64,000 nucleotides of DNA from Nocardia aurantia (GCF_009604425.1 NZ_WEGI01000002.1:124001-188000); one strand, 5' to 3'; positions 35,777 through 44,827 are shown, counted from the first letter of the stretch. A program made the numbers and translations. Notes: generated by a model not told the origin, from the letters alone.

Positions 35777-35791
35777 GCAATCCGGTACCGA

Positions 35792-35823
35792 GCCGTCCGG
35801 GGCGGCCTGCCACCCCGGACGGC
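35792..35823 (+). terminator. Hairpin terminator after the DUF574 gene
   Basis: An 11-bp perfect stem (GCCGTCCGGGG and complement) with a 10-base loop lies between the methyltransferase and the minus-strand small peptide; it could act in both directions. Confidence 0.65.
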
Positions 35824-35834
35824 GATCGCCCTCG

Positions 35835-35906
35835 CTACGGGATGAGCAGCAGTCCGAAGAAGCCGGAGACTGCGCCGAGCAGTTGATCGAAGAAGTGCGT
35901 AATCAT
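35835..35906 (-). CDS. 23-residue hydrophobic peptide
   Basis: This short gene encodes MITHFFDQLLGAVSGFFGLL followed by LIP. A good ribosome-binding site (GGAAGGA, about seven bases before ATG 35906) and strict hydrophobic composition suggest a real membrane peptide. It has no basic tail and is not a signal peptide of a longer frame; the stop is TAG. It could be a small membrane regulator or a toxin-like peptide; no family is recognised. Confidence 0.5.
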   Translation of the reverse strand: MITHFFDQLLGAVSGFFGLLLIP

Positions 35907-36067
35907 TCGGTTCGTCCTTCCCTTCATCCGAGTGCGGTGTCGCGCTGCCGATACCCGCATACCGGTCTGTTGCGACGGAATGCGTTGGTACTACCGGGGT
36001 ATTCGGCGCGCCCGGCCGCGCGGACCGGTCGCCGGCACTTGCGAATTCCGGCCGCGCGCGCCGATCG

Positions 36068-37093
36068 TCAGCGGCCCAGGGCGCGGGCGAGCGCGGGCCA
36101 CGCCTCGCGCACGGCCTGCTGCCAATACGGCCAGGCGTGCTGACCGCCGGGCAGATAGCGGACCGTGGCCGCGATCCCGTCGGTGTCCAGCCGGGCCGCG
36201 AGTTCGCGGGTGCAGTCGGCCACCGCCGCCTCCAGGCCGCGCCCCGGCGGCGAAGTCGGCGCGCCGTCGGCCCGGCCCGGGGCCGCCGGATCACCGGCGG
36301 TGACAACAAGTTCGGTGCCGCGTAGCTTCGCGAGGTTGGCGTCGGCCGACGGATCCCGGTCCGTCCACGCGGGCGCGCCGTCGGCGCCCCACATGTTCCA
36401 GGGATTGCCGCCCCCGGAGAGGACGACCGCCTGCACGTAGCGCCGTCCGGGATCCGTGCCGGTCTGCGCGCATCCACTGAACGAGCCGACCCCGCGGTAC
36501 AAGCCCGGCGCGGCCTCCGCCAGCGCCAGCGCGGAGGTGGCCGACATCGACACCCCGGCGATGGCGTTGCGCCCGTTGCCGTCGAAGGCCGCGTCGATCA
36601 GTGGCGGCAGTTCGGCGGTCAGGAACGTGGTCCACCGGTTGCGGCCGAGTACCGGGTCGTCGGCGACCCAATCGGTGTAATAAGTGTACCTGCCGTCCAG
36701 CACGTCGACCAGGGTGACGTCCTTGCCGGCGGTGAAGTCGCGGATATCGGTGCGAGTCAGCCAGGACACCTCGGTGCCGTCGGGGAACAGGCCGTCCTCG
36801 GCGCCGTTGAGCAGGTACAGCACCGGCCGCGGCCCGGCCGGCCGGGCGGGGGCGACCACCGCCAGCCGGACGGTCCGCCGCATCGCCGCCGAGTACACCG
36901 ACACGTCCGAGCGGCGGTCGTCGACGCGGTCCACCCGCTCGATGTACGAGCCGTCCGGCGCGGTGGCCGCCGCCGGGCCCTCCCCCGCCGCGATTCCGGA
37001 TCCGACGGCCGTCCAGCTCGCCGCCGTCAGCAGTACCGCCGCCACCGAACCCGCCGCGCGCCGGGCGATGCCCCGCAGGAAAGGCCGTGCCAT
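36068..37093 (-). CDS. Secreted antigen-85-like esterase / mycolyltransferase
   Basis: The ~341-residue secreted protein has a signal peptide (RRAAGSVAAVLLTAASWTAVG) and an antigen-85/esterase-D alpha/beta-hydrolase fold. The nucleophile is Ser in IAGVSMSATSALALAE (Ag85 has GLSMAGSSAL). The catalytic His is in LPGGQHAWPYWQQ, matching the Ag85 H-S-W-E-Y-W motif. Mycolyltransferases of this family move mycolates between trehalose molecules or onto arabinogalactan in the cell envelope. Substrate transfer versus simple esterase activity cannot be separated here. Start ATG 37093 puts the signal peptide at the N-terminus; ATG 37111 is six codons upstream. Confidence 0.85.
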   Translation of the reverse strand: MARPFLRGIARRAAGSVAAVLLTAASWTAVGSGIAAGEGPAAATAPDGSYIERVDRVDDRRSDVSVYSAAMRRTVRLAVVAPARPAGPRPVLYLLNGAEDGLFPDGTEVSWLTRTDIRDFTAGKDVTLVDVLDGRYTYYTDWVADDPVLGRNRWTTFLTAELPPLIDAAFDGNGRNAIAGVSMSATSALALAEAAPGLYRGVGSFSGCAQTGTDPGRRYVQAVVLSGGGNPWNMWGADGAPAWTDRDPSADANLAKLRGTELVVTAGDPAAPGRADGAPTSPPGRGLEAAVADCTRELAARLDTDGIAATVRYLPGGQHAWPYWQQAVREAWPALARALGR

Positions 37094-37604
37094 ACCGCCA
37101 CACTCGCTCATGTCGTACCGGAAAAGCGACCGTCCGGCGCATTCCGGACAGTCGGTGCGGCAACGATACAGGCGGCCGCGGAGTTCCCGGTCAGAGGTTC
37201 ACCGGCCGGCCGCGCCACCGGTCGGTCACCCACCCGGCACCGACCGTGGCGAATTTCCAGCATCCATTCCGCGTCCGATCGGGGTCGATCGGCCCCCGAT
37301 TTCGGCGTGCAACACGGAATGTATCGGCGTAACGTCACCCGGCAATCGGCCGGCACGCACACCTCCGAACAGGTGATCACAAGCGCCGGATCACCGGGCC
37401 AGGGAATTTTCACAACAAATTCCCATTTCGCTCCGAATCCGGTTACTCGCCGGTAGGCTTAATGCCCGACAATTAACAGATCGCCTCGACCTGCCTCGGG
37501 ACGCGGCATCCGGACGCCTTCTTGACGAAAGGTGTCACCAGCAGTTACAAATATATTCCCACTGGTCCAGATCCTTCGGACCGGCCCGCGAGAAGTGTAT
37601 TGAT
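37094..37604. other. Divergent promoter region, no supported gene
   Basis: The 511 bases between the esterase and the acyl-CoA synthetase contain AT-rich stretches near 37400-37460 and 37545-37560 (TTACAAATATATTCCC), likely promoter elements. A GGTCC...GGACC inverted repeat near 37565-37583 could be an operator. No gene was found. Confidence 0.45.
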
Positions 37605-39713
37605 TTGGCTACCGATGTGATCGACGTGACCGTAGAATTACCCGTCACTCGCAATACCGTATGGGAACTGCTCACCGATGCGCAGACCTATTCACGTATT
37701 TTCACCGGCATCGGCGCATGCGATCGGCTCGAGACCATCGGCGGGAACCCGCTGTGGCAGGTCCGGATCGGCACCGGCGACGTAGGCATCAGCACATTTT
37801 CGGCAAACCTTGTTGTCGGTCTGCCGGGCCAGTTCTTCGAACTGCACCATCCGGTCACGGGCAGCCTCGCCGCGGTCCGCCTGCGCGACGGCGAATCCGC
37901 CCCGGACGGCCGGCGGCCCGGCACCCGGATCACCGTCACCCTGTTCGCCGCCGGCCGGGTGCATCCGGTGGCGGCGGCCGCGTCCAATGCCGACATCGCG
38001 GACTGGGCGGTGGCCGGACTGCGGCGGCTGTCCGACGTGGTGCTCGGCGCGCCGACGGCCGTGATCGTCAACGGCGAGGACACCCCGCTACGGCAGCGCG
38101 CCGAGGTGGCGCGCCGGATGGTCAGCACCGGTGTGCTGCGGGTCTCCGGCCCGATCCGCAGCGGCCGGCAGCTGAGCGGGCTGGCCCGCTGGGGATTCAA
38201 CCTCGCCGGCGGTTACGCGGCCGGCGCGGGACTGACCCCGGACCGCACCGCGATCATCGACGACCACGGACAGCGCAGCTTCGGCGACGTCGACGACCGC
38301 AGCACCGCGCTGGCCGGGGCCCTCGCCGATCTCGGCCTCGGCTTCGGCGACGCCATCGGCCTGTTGTCGCGCAATCACGCCGGCATGGTCGAAACCATGG
38401 TCGCCGCAGGCAAACTCGGCGTGGACGTGATCCTGCTGAACGCCGGCCTGGCGGCCCGGCGGATCGAGGACATCGTGCAGCAGCATCGGCTGCGGCACCT
38501 GTTCGTCGACGGCGAGCTGGACGAACTGGTGCGATACCTGCACGCGGACATCGCGCGCTTCAGCACCGACGGCCGCTCGCCGGTACCGGGCCGGATCACC
38601 CTCGACGAACTGATCGCCGGCGGCCGCGGCGACTTCCGCCGCCCGGTGCGGCCGGGGCGGCTGGTGGTGCTGACCTCCGGCACCTCCGGCAGTCCCAAGG
38701 GCGCGCGCCGGCCGGAGCCCAAGGGCTTCGCGACCGTGGCGGCGCTGATGTCGCGAATCCCGTTCCGGATGAACGAGACCATGCTGATCCCCGCGCCGCT
38801 GTTCCACACCTGGGGGCTGGCGGCGCTGCAACTCAGCACCCCGCTGCGCGCGACGGTGGTGCTGCCGGGGCAGTTCGACGCCGAGGACACCCTGCGCCTG
38901 GTCGCCGAGCACGAGATCACCACGCTGGTGCTGGTGCCGACGATGGTGCAGCGCATCCTCGATCTGCCGATCTCGGTGCGGGCCCGGTACGACACCTCCA
39001 GCCTGCGGATCGCGGCCAGTTGCGGGGCGCCGCTGTCCGGCGCGGCCGTACTGCGCTTCATGGACACCTACGGCGACATCCTCTACAACGTGTACGGCTC
39101 CACCGAGGTGTCCTGGGCGACGGTCGCGACGCCGTCGGATCTGCGTACCGCGCCGCTGACCGCCGGTCGCCCGCCGCTGGGCACCCGGATCGCCGTCCTC
39201 GACTCCGCCCGCGCCACCCTGCCGATCGGGGCGACCGGCCGGATCTACGTCGGCAACCACATGTTGTTCGACGGCTACGTGAACTCGACCCCGCCGGAGG
39301 AGGCGGACGGGATGCTCGACACCGGCGATCTCGGCTACATCGACGCCGACGGCCGGCTGTACATCGCCGGCCGCGACGACGAGATGATCATCTCCGGTGG
39401 TGAGAACGTCTTCCCCCGTCCGGTGGAGGAGGCGCTGTCGTATCTGCCGCAGGTCACCGATGTCGCGGTGGTCGGCGTGCCGGATCGCGAATTCGGCCAG
39501 CGGCTGGCCGCTTTCGTGGTCAAGCGGGACGGTTTCGGGCTCGACCCGGACATGATCCGCACCTATGTCCGGCATCGGCTGGGCCGCTTCTCGGTCCCCC
39601 GCGATGTCACCTTCCTGTCGTCGCTGCCGCGCGGCGAGACCGGCAAGGTGCTCAAACGGCTGCTGGTCGGCGTCCCGTCGACCGACACCGTGCTCAACGA
39701 ATCGGCTCTGTGA
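37605..39713 (+). CDS. Acyl-CoA synthetase / AMP-ligase with N-terminal SRPBCC domain
   Basis: The 702-residue protein fuses two domains. Residues 1-150 look like an SRPBCC (polyketide cyclase/START-like) domain: a pair of helices (NTVWELLTDAQTYSRI) followed by beta strands ending in a helix (IADWAVAGLRRLSDVVLG). From about 190 on is an ANL-superfamily adenylating enzyme with VLTSGTSGSPKGARR (P-loop), NVYGSTEVSW, LDTGDLGYIDADGRLYIAGR and the C-terminal lysine motif GETGKVLKRL. It would activate a fatty or aromatic acid to its acyl-CoA. The fused lipid-binding domain is unusual and may present hydrophobic substrates. The start is TTG 37605; no clear ribosome-binding site. Confidence 0.82.
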   Translation: MATDVIDVTVELPVTRNTVWELLTDAQTYSRIFTGIGACDRLETIGGNPLWQVRIGTGDVGISTFSANLVVGLPGQFFELHHPVTGSLAAVRLRDGESAPDGRRPGTRITVTLFAAGRVHPVAAAASNADIADWAVAGLRRLSDVVLGAPTAVIVNGEDTPLRQRAEVARRMVSTGVLRVSGPIRSGRQLSGLARWGFNLAGGYAAGAGLTPDRTAIIDDHGQRSFGDVDDRSTALAGALADLGLGFGDAIGLLSRNHAGMVETMVAAGKLGVDVILLNAGLAARRIEDIVQQHRLRHLFVDGELDELVRYLHADIARFSTDGRSPVPGRITLDELIAGGRGDFRRPVRPGRLVVLTSGTSGSPKGARRPEPKGFATVAALMSRIPFRMNETMLIPAPLFHTWGLAALQLSTPLRATVVLPGQFDAEDTLRLVAEHEITTLVLVPTMVQRILDLPISVRARYDTSSLRIAASCGAPLSGAAVLRFMDTYGDILYNVYGSTEVSWATVATPSDLRTAPLTAGRPPLGTRIAVLDSARATLPIGATGRIYVGNHMLFDGYVNSTPPEEADGMLDTGDLGYIDADGRLYIAGRDDEMIISGGENVFPRPVEEALSYLPQVTDVAVVGVPDREFGQRLAAFVVKRDGFGLDPDMIRTYVRHRLGRFSVPRDVTFLSSLPRGETGKVLKRLLVGVPSTDTVLNESAL

Positions 39714-39727
39714 CAACGGAAGTCGAG

Positions 39728-39758
39728 CCGGCCGGGACGACGTGAGCGGCCCGGCCGG
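39728..39758 (+). terminator. Hairpin after the acyl-CoA synthetase gene
   Basis: A 9-bp perfect stem (CCGGCCGGG and complement) with a 13-base loop starts 15 bases past the stop. Confidence 0.55.
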
Positions 39759-39899
39759 GGGTGTTGTGATCGATCACCAACGGCACCCCGTAAGTTTTCG
39801 CGAAGTATCACTATTCGAGACGAAGTCACCCCCGAGGATCTCGAAAACGTTACGTTGAATCGGCAGTGCCGTAACGGGGGCGGAAGGAAGTCGTCACCG

Positions 39900-41171
39900 A
39901 TGTCTGTACACACTCCAGACCGACCGGGCCTCACCGTCTCCGGTCGTCCGATGTCCTCGCCGCTGAAAGACGTCTGGGCGCTGTCGCGGCAGATGGTCGG
40001 CCATTTCGTCGAGAACGTCGCGCCGTGCGGAACCCTGCCGGGCGACGCGATCTACGGCGACGTCACCACGATCACCCGGATCTGCCTCGAGCTCGCGATC
40101 AGCATGCTCGACGGCAACGACATCCAGGAGAAGACCGATCGGCTGAAAGACGCTGCGGCGCAATGGGCCCGCGAGGGCGTGCCGATCGACACGATCCACC
40201 ACGCCATCCACGAGGGCTTCAAGATCGGCTTCGATCTGGTGGTCGCGGCCGCCGGCAACAAGCACCGCGCGGTGGACAACGGCGACAGCGAAGCCCAGCT
40301 CACCGTTCCGCTGACCGACTACCAGAGCCTGGTCGAGGGCGCGAAGATGGTGGTCGAGCTGCTCGACACCATGACCACCGCGGTGTCGATGGCGTACGTG
40401 AAGGAACTGCGGGCGGTGGTGTCCGAACACCACACCGCGGTGCACACGCTCACCAGCGCGCTGCTCGGCGGACATCCCACCTCCACCATGGCGCGCGAGT
40501 GCGGCATCGAGATCGCCGACCGCTATCGCGTTCTGGCCCTGTCGATTCCGCAGCATCCGGAGGAATCCAATCCGATGCTGGACGCGAAGGTGGTGGCCCG
40601 CCGCAAGTTGCGCCGGGTGCAGGCGGAGATCGCGACCCGCTGCGGGGAGACCGCGCTGTCGCTGCTGTCGGTCGACGGCGGCACGCTGCTGATCCCGGCC
40701 GACGGCTGCGACGACACCGAACTCGACGAGCTGATCGGACGGCTGGCGCGCGCGGCGCGCGTGCCGATCACCGCCACGGTGGTCACGACCGCCGCCGAGG
40801 CGGTGCCCACCGCCGCCGATCAGGCCCATCAACTACTGGACATGGTGGCCCGGCTGCATTCGGTGCCGGCGCTGTACCGATTCGACGATCTGGCCTTGGA
40901 GTACCAGCTGACCCGGCCCGGCCCCGGCCGGGAATACCTCGGCTCGCTGCTGGATCCGCTGGACGAGCACCCGGAACTGCTGGACACCCTGCAGACCCAC
41001 ATCGCGCACAATCTCAACCGGCAGCGCACCGCCCGGCTGCTGCACGTGCACACCAACACCGTGGACTACCGGCTCAAGCGCATCGGCCAGCTGACCGGGT
41101 TCGACCCGACCCAGGCCAGCGGATTGTGGTATCTGCGTTCGGCATTGGTCGCGCGGACCTATCGCGGCTGA
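39900..41171 (+). CDS. PucR/CdaR-family transcriptional regulator
   Basis: The 423-residue regulator has an N-terminal helical sensor (about residues 20-160), a central GGDEF-like fold typical of PucR proteins, and a C-terminal PucR helix-turn-helix (LLDTLQTHIAHNLNRQRTAR, HVHTNTVDYRLKRIGQLTGFD). Members control purine, amino-acid or secondary catabolism; the ligand is not evident. ATG 39900 follows GGAAGGAAG. A CGTTAC...GTAACG inverted repeat at 39848-39876 just upstream may be its own operator. It is downstream of the acyl-CoA synthetase, separated by a hairpin. Confidence 0.82.
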   Translation: MSVHTPDRPGLTVSGRPMSSPLKDVWALSRQMVGHFVENVAPCGTLPGDAIYGDVTTITRICLELAISMLDGNDIQEKTDRLKDAAAQWAREGVPIDTIHHAIHEGFKIGFDLVVAAAGNKHRAVDNGDSEAQLTVPLTDYQSLVEGAKMVVELLDTMTTAVSMAYVKELRAVVSEHHTAVHTLTSALLGGHPTSTMARECGIEIADRYRVLALSIPQHPEESNPMLDAKVVARRKLRRVQAEIATRCGETALSLLSVDGGTLLIPADGCDDTELDELIGRLARAARVPITATVVTTAAEAVPTAADQAHQLLDMVARLHSVPALYRFDDLALEYQLTRPGPGREYLGSLLDPLDEHPELLDTLQTHIAHNLNRQRTARLLHVHTNTVDYRLKRIGQLTGFDPTQASGLWYLRSALVARTYRG

Positions 41172-41244
41172 GCGGAATCCGTGGCCCCGGGAGACCGTGG
41201 CCGCGGGCACGCGACCGGCGGCGCCGGCCGGGGACCGGGTGGCG

Positions 41245-41496
41245 TCAGTACAGGCGGCCCGAATCCGGCCGCACCCGGCCGGACTCCACGAGCACCCGGA
41301 ACGCCGCCTCCTTGCGCGGGCAGTCGTCGCGACTGCAACCGCGGTGGCGCTGCATGGTCCGATGCGCCTCGTTGACCGACAGTTCGTGTTCGGGGGCGGT
41401 GTGCGCGCCGGCCGGCTTCAGGCTCACCCACAGCGCGGACGCGCACAGCACCAACAAGCCGCCGAAAACCACGAGAACCATTTGCATGCCGGGCAT
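41245..41496 (-). CDS. Small membrane protein with a C-x4-C motif
   Basis: The 83-residue protein has one N-terminal transmembrane helix (MVLVVFGGLLVLCASALWVSL) and a soluble tail with HRGCSRDDCPRKEAAFRVL, a possible metal or redox Cys pair. ATG 41496 directly follows the stop of the preceding gene as TGAGATG, so translation is coupled. The family is not recognised. Confidence 0.6.
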   Translation of the reverse strand: MPGMQMVLVVFGGLLVLCASALWVSLKPAGAHTAPEHELSVNEAHRTMQRHRGCSRDDCPRKEAAFRVLVESGRVRPDSGRLY

Positions 41497-41497
41497 C

Positions 41498-41683
41498 TCA
41501 GTCGTCGTCCAGCCCGGCCGAGAGATAGGCCACCGCCGCCAGCCAGCGCCCGCATCCGGGCGAGTGCTCCACACCGAGGATGCTGCGGGCATCCGGTTCG
41601 GTCAGGTAGCCGGCGACCTCACCACACGCCCACCGGTCACCGGAACGGCAAGCTGCCCAAGGGATTTGCGTGGTCGTCGTCAT
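41498..41683 (-). CDS. Small Cys-containing protein of unknown function
   Basis: The 61-residue protein (MTTTTQIPWAACRSGDRWAC then GEVAGYLTEPDARSILGVEH) has three cysteines. ATG 41683 follows AAGGCGGC; GTG 41701 is the alternative. It is the first gene of a two-gene operon with the downstream membrane protein and is divergent from the Scr1-type HTH gene. The N-terminus resembles the short cytoplasmic partners found near HTH/DUF397 modules, but no family was recognised. Confidence 0.5.
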   Translation of the reverse strand: MTTTTQIPWAACRSGDRWACGEVAGYLTEPDARSILGVEHSPGCGRWLAAVAYLSAGLDDD

Positions 41684-41850
41684 GGGCTGCCGCCTTCGCA
41701 CGGAAGCGTATCACGGCGTGATCATGATCAGCCGGATACCGAAACTATGATAGTGTGAACATGATAGATCCTAGCGTGATTATCACGTTTGCGTAAGAGG
41801 TTGGGACGAAAGGGATTCCAGCAACTGCGTCGCACCGATACCCTGTTCGC

Positions 41851-42753
41851 ATGAGTACGCGATTGCGGACGGCGCGAAAGCTGTTGCTGGGGCGCGAGAT
41901 CGAACACATGATCACAACGGCGGGCGTCAGCCAGACCGAGGCTGCCAAGTACATCGAGACCAGCCAGAGTCGCATCGCCATGCTCGTGAACGGTGCGAGC
42001 TCGATCACGGTCGGCGACCTGGAGCGACTGGCCGCCAAGCTCGGCTTCGCCGATCCGGGATACCTCGACGCGCTGCGAGAGTTGCGGCGCGACAACCACA
42101 AACGTGGTTTCTGGAACACCGGGTACCGGCGCGCCTATCACGAGGATCTGCGGCTGCTGGTCGATCTGGAAGCACATGCGGGGCGGCTGCGCGTCGCCGA
42201 GGCGGAGATCATGCCCGGACTCGTCCAGTGCGAGTCCTACATCCGGGCGCTGCACGAGCCGGACCGCTACCTGCCGACCGACGGCGACGCGATCAGCATC
42301 GACGATTCGGTGGAGGCGCGACTGGCCCGGCAGGCCATCCTGCTCGACTCCGATCCGCCCGCCTTCCATGCGGTGCTGTCGGAATCCTGTCTGCGCCGCG
42401 AGTACGGCGGGCGCGGGGTCATGGTCGAACAGCTGGAACACCTCGCCGACCTGTCGCGGCGGCCCAACATCCTGATCCAGGTGCTGCCGTTCACCGCCGC
42501 CACCCGCGGCGCGGGCATGGAGGACCGCTTCACGCTGGTGCGGGTGCCGTCGCCCGGAGCGGCCGGCGATCTGGACATCGCGGTGGTGGAGAGTCAGGGC
42601 GACATCCGCTACATCGATGACAAGTCGGCCGTCGCGGCCCGGGAGACGGTGTGGACCCGATTATCCGCCGCGGCGCTCGGGGCCGAGGACTCCCGGGAGT
42701 TCATGGACCACGTCGCACGATCGTTCCGCCGCAAGACGTTCAGCAAGCCCTGA
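41851..42753 (+). CDS. Scr1-type XRE helix-turn-helix regulator (DUF5753)
   Basis: The 300-residue protein has an N-terminal Cro/CI-type HTH (GVSQTEAAKYIETSQSRIAMLVNG, of which residues 25-48 form the HTH) and a C-terminal DUF5753 domain (PGLVQCESYIRAL, LSRRPNILIQVLPF, VVESQGDIRYIDD). Such regulators pair with DUF397 proteins in actinobacteria and have been linked to development and antibiotic control. Here a DUF574 methyltransferase and a DUF397-like protein follow. The ATG 41851 start has no strong ribosome-binding site. Confidence 0.87.
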   Translation: MSTRLRTARKLLLGREIEHMITTAGVSQTEAAKYIETSQSRIAMLVNGASSITVGDLERLAAKLGFADPGYLDALRELRRDNHKRGFWNTGYRRAYHEDLRLLVDLEAHAGRLRVAEAEIMPGLVQCESYIRALHEPDRYLPTDGDAISIDDSVEARLARQAILLDSDPPAFHAVLSESCLRREYGGRGVMVEQLEHLADLSRRPNILIQVLPFTAATRGAGMEDRFTLVRVPSPGAAGDLDIAVVESQGDIRYIDDKSAVAARETVWTRLSAAALGAEDSREFMDHVARSFRRKTFSKP

Positions 42754-42815
42754 ACCGGGGCATACATAGCTGGGCATATCCACAGAGGGCACAACTACAC
42801 AAAGGAGCAACGGGC

Positions 42816-43646
42816 ATGGGTGACAACGAGTTCGAGTCACAGCCCCGGGAGATAGACGCCAGCCGGCCCTCGTCGGCCCGGCTCTATCACTACTACCTGT
42901 CGGGCGAGGCGGTCTTCGAGATCGACAAGATCTTCGCCGAGCGCATCTTCGAGATCGCGCCGTACGCCGACCTCTTCGCGCACAACAACCGCAGCTTCCT
43001 CCAGCGGGCCGTGAAATACATGGTGGGACAAGGCATCCAGCAGTTCCTCGACATCGGTTCCGGCCTGCCGACGGTCGGCAACACCCACGAGGTGGCGCGT
43101 TCGGTGCTGCCCGGGGCCCGGGTGGTCTACGTCGACAACGACCTGGAGGCGGTCAACCGCTCCCACGAACTGCTCAACGCCCAGGGCGCGCTCGACACCA
43201 CCGCGATCCTCGACGCGGACCTGCGCCGGCCGGAGGCGATCCTCGATCATCCGACCACGCGGCGGCTGCTCGACTGGGATCAGCCGATCGGGCTGCTGCT
43301 CTGCAGCGTGTGGCCGTTCGTGCCGGACGAGTTCCAGCCCCGCAAGGTGATGGCCACCCTGCGGGACCGCTTGCCGTCCGGTAGCTATGTCGCCATGACC
43401 CACGCCACCACCGATGGTCTCGACCAGGAGACGATCGACCGGGGCGACGAGGTCACCGACGTGTACGCGAAGACCTCCGACCCGCTCACCTACCGCAGCC
43501 GCGCCGAGTTCGGTGCCCTGTTCGACGGTTTCGAATTCGTCGAACCGGGAATCGTTTATGCACCGGAGTGGCATCCGGACGGTCCTGTCGACACCGAAGA
43601 CGCCTCCTTCGACTCCAATCTCGCAGCTGTCGGCCGCAAACCGTAA
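42816..43646 (+). CDS. SAM-dependent methyltransferase, DUF574 family (second copy)
   Basis: The 276-residue methyltransferase has the family N-terminus SARLYHYYLSGEAVFEIDK, SFLQRAVKYMVGQGIQ, motif I QFLDIGSGLPTVGN and VVYVDNDLEAVNRSHELL. It is related to the protein at 34.96-35.78 kb. The substrate is unknown. ATG 42816 has AAAGGAG eight bases upstream. It lies 62 bases after the HTH gene and before a DUF397-like gene, so all three probably form an operon with an internal attenuator. Confidence 0.87.
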   Translation: MGDNEFESQPREIDASRPSSARLYHYYLSGEAVFEIDKIFAERIFEIAPYADLFAHNNRSFLQRAVKYMVGQGIQQFLDIGSGLPTVGNTHEVARSVLPGARVVYVDNDLEAVNRSHELLNAQGALDTTAILDADLRRPEAILDHPTTRRLLDWDQPIGLLLCSVWPFVPDEFQPRKVMATLRDRLPSGSYVAMTHATTDGLDQETIDRGDEVTDVYAKTSDPLTYRSRAEFGALFDGFEFVEPGIVYAPEWHPDGPVDTEDASFDSNLAAVGRKP

Positions 43647-43666
43647 CCGCGCGAGCTCCCCATTCG

Positions 43667-43694
43667 TCCGGCCGACAGTGCGCCGGAGTTTTTT
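43667..43694 (+). terminator. Intrinsic terminator with a T-tract between methyltransferase and DUF397 genes
   Basis: A 6-bp GC stem (TCCGGC/GCCGGA, 9-base loop) is followed one base later by six Ts. It lies 20 bases before the DUF397-like start, so it could reduce read-through inside the module. Confidence 0.6.
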
Positions 43695-43714
43695 ACACCG
43701 TAGAAAGGATCAGT

Positions 43715-44104
43715 ATGACGCTACTACCTGCCTTCACGGCGGGCGAGTTCCACAAGGCCGTGGCCAGCTCGCCCAATCAGAACTGTGTGCGGGTCGCCCG
43801 CAAACAGGGCTGGACGGCGGTCTGGGACGACAAGCTCGCCACCGCGGGAACCACGGCTGCCACCGTGTTGCCCGCGGACGAATTGTTGTTGCTGACCGAC
43901 GCGGAGTTCGACTCCTACCAGTCGGGTGTGCGTTCCGGGAGCACCGATCACCACGCGTTGACGGTGACCCCACGCGATGACGGCGCGTATGTGTTCCGCG
44001 CCGCCACCGCGCAGCCCGTGGCCGAGGTCCAACTCGTTTTCGATGCCGACGAACTCGACGCGTTCCTCGACGGGGTGCGCAACGGCGAATTCGACCTCGC
44101 CTGA
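43715..44104 (+). CDS. DUF397-like protein
   Basis: The 129-residue protein contains a DUF397-like core (FHKAVASSPNQNCVRVARKQ, similar to the S-S-x-x-x-N-C-V-E-V-A pattern) and a second half with LVFDADELDAFLDGVRNGEF, which resembles the closing strand and helix of DUF397. DUF397 proteins usually interact with DUF5753/XRE regulators such as the one three genes upstream. ATG 43715 follows AAAGGA. Confidence 0.75.
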   Translation: MTLLPAFTAGEFHKAVASSPNQNCVRVARKQGWTAVWDDKLATAGTTAATVLPADELLLLTDAEFDSYQSGVRSGSTDHHALTVTPRDDGAYVFRAATAQPVAEVQLVFDADELDAFLDGVRNGEFDLA

Positions 44105-44180
44105 CCATCCGATCGATCAGGTCGCGACCGCGAACGGTCGAGGCATCAGTGTGCTCCCGCTACCCTGCGGGCTCACACAT

Positions 44181-44212
44181 CGACCCGCGCCCGCTGCCAC
44201 GAGCGCGGGTCG
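44181..44212 (+). terminator. Hairpin terminator after the DUF397 module
   Basis: A 10-bp perfect stem (CGACCCGCGC and complement, 12-base loop) lies 77 bases after the stop. The rest of 44105-44365 holds no recognisable gene. Confidence 0.6.
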
Positions 44213-44365
44213 GTGTCCTCGCCATTGTCGGTCCGCCGAATCCCCCTGCGCGCCAACCACTGTACCCAGGCGCCGCTCGATTGCGGCGGAATCTCGTGCA
44301 ACTCACGGCATCCGGCGCGCATCTTCGCACTTCCCACAGTCGGTCTCGTGGCCGGTAGCGACGGA

Positions 44366-44827
44366 TCAACCGCGCAATCGGCAGGCCAGCACGTCCCGCG
44401 GCTCCCCCGGCCCGAAGTAGCGCTCGTCGTGGCTGACGAATTCGAATCCCTTCTGCTTGAACAGGTTGTAGGCCGTGAGATTGTCCGGCGCCACCGTCAG
44501 GCACACCGTGTCGGAACCCGACGCCTCGAATCGCCGCAGGGTGCGATCGAGCAGCGCGCGCCCGTAACCTCGGCTCTGGAACACGCAGGCGACACCGAAA
44601 CTGAGCAGCCACACCTGGCGTCCCCGGACCTGCCCGATCGTGTAGCCCACCACCGCGCCGTCCAGATCGGCCACCATGAAGCTCGCCGGGTCCACCGCGA
44701 ACAGCTGCCGCAGGTGCTGGTACTGATACGGCTGCTCGAAGACCTCGGCCTCGATGGCGGCGATGCCGTCGAGGTCGTGCAGTGTGGCCTGGCGGTACGC
44801 CGGCTCCGGCACCGCAGCGATCTCCAT
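44366..44827 (-). CDS. GNAT-family N-acetyltransferase (RimI-like)
   Basis: The 153-residue acetyltransferase has the GNAT acetyl-CoA motif A (LSFGVACVFQSRGYGRALLD, with the R/Q-x-x-G-x-G/A pattern QSRGYG) and C-terminal CLTVAPDNLTAYNLFKQKGF, a strand-helix typical of RimI-type N-terminal or small-substrate acetyltransferases. The acceptor substrate is unknown. ATG 44827 follows AGGGGAGG; the upstream frame to 45013 lacks similarity. It is a single gene. Confidence 0.85.
   Translation of the reverse strand: MEIAAVPEPAYRQATLHDLDGIAAIEAEVFEQPYQYQHLRQLFAVDPASFMVADLDGAVVGYTIGQVRGRQVWLLSFGVACVFQSRGYGRALLDRTLRRFEASGSDTVCLTVAPDNLTAYNLFKQKGFEFVSHDERYFGPGEPRDVLACRLRG

Noticed and set aside
37094..37604. 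A riboswitch upstream of the acyl-CoA synthetase
   Set aside because: The leader shows no known aptamer consensus; only a short inverted repeat and an AT-rich element were seen.
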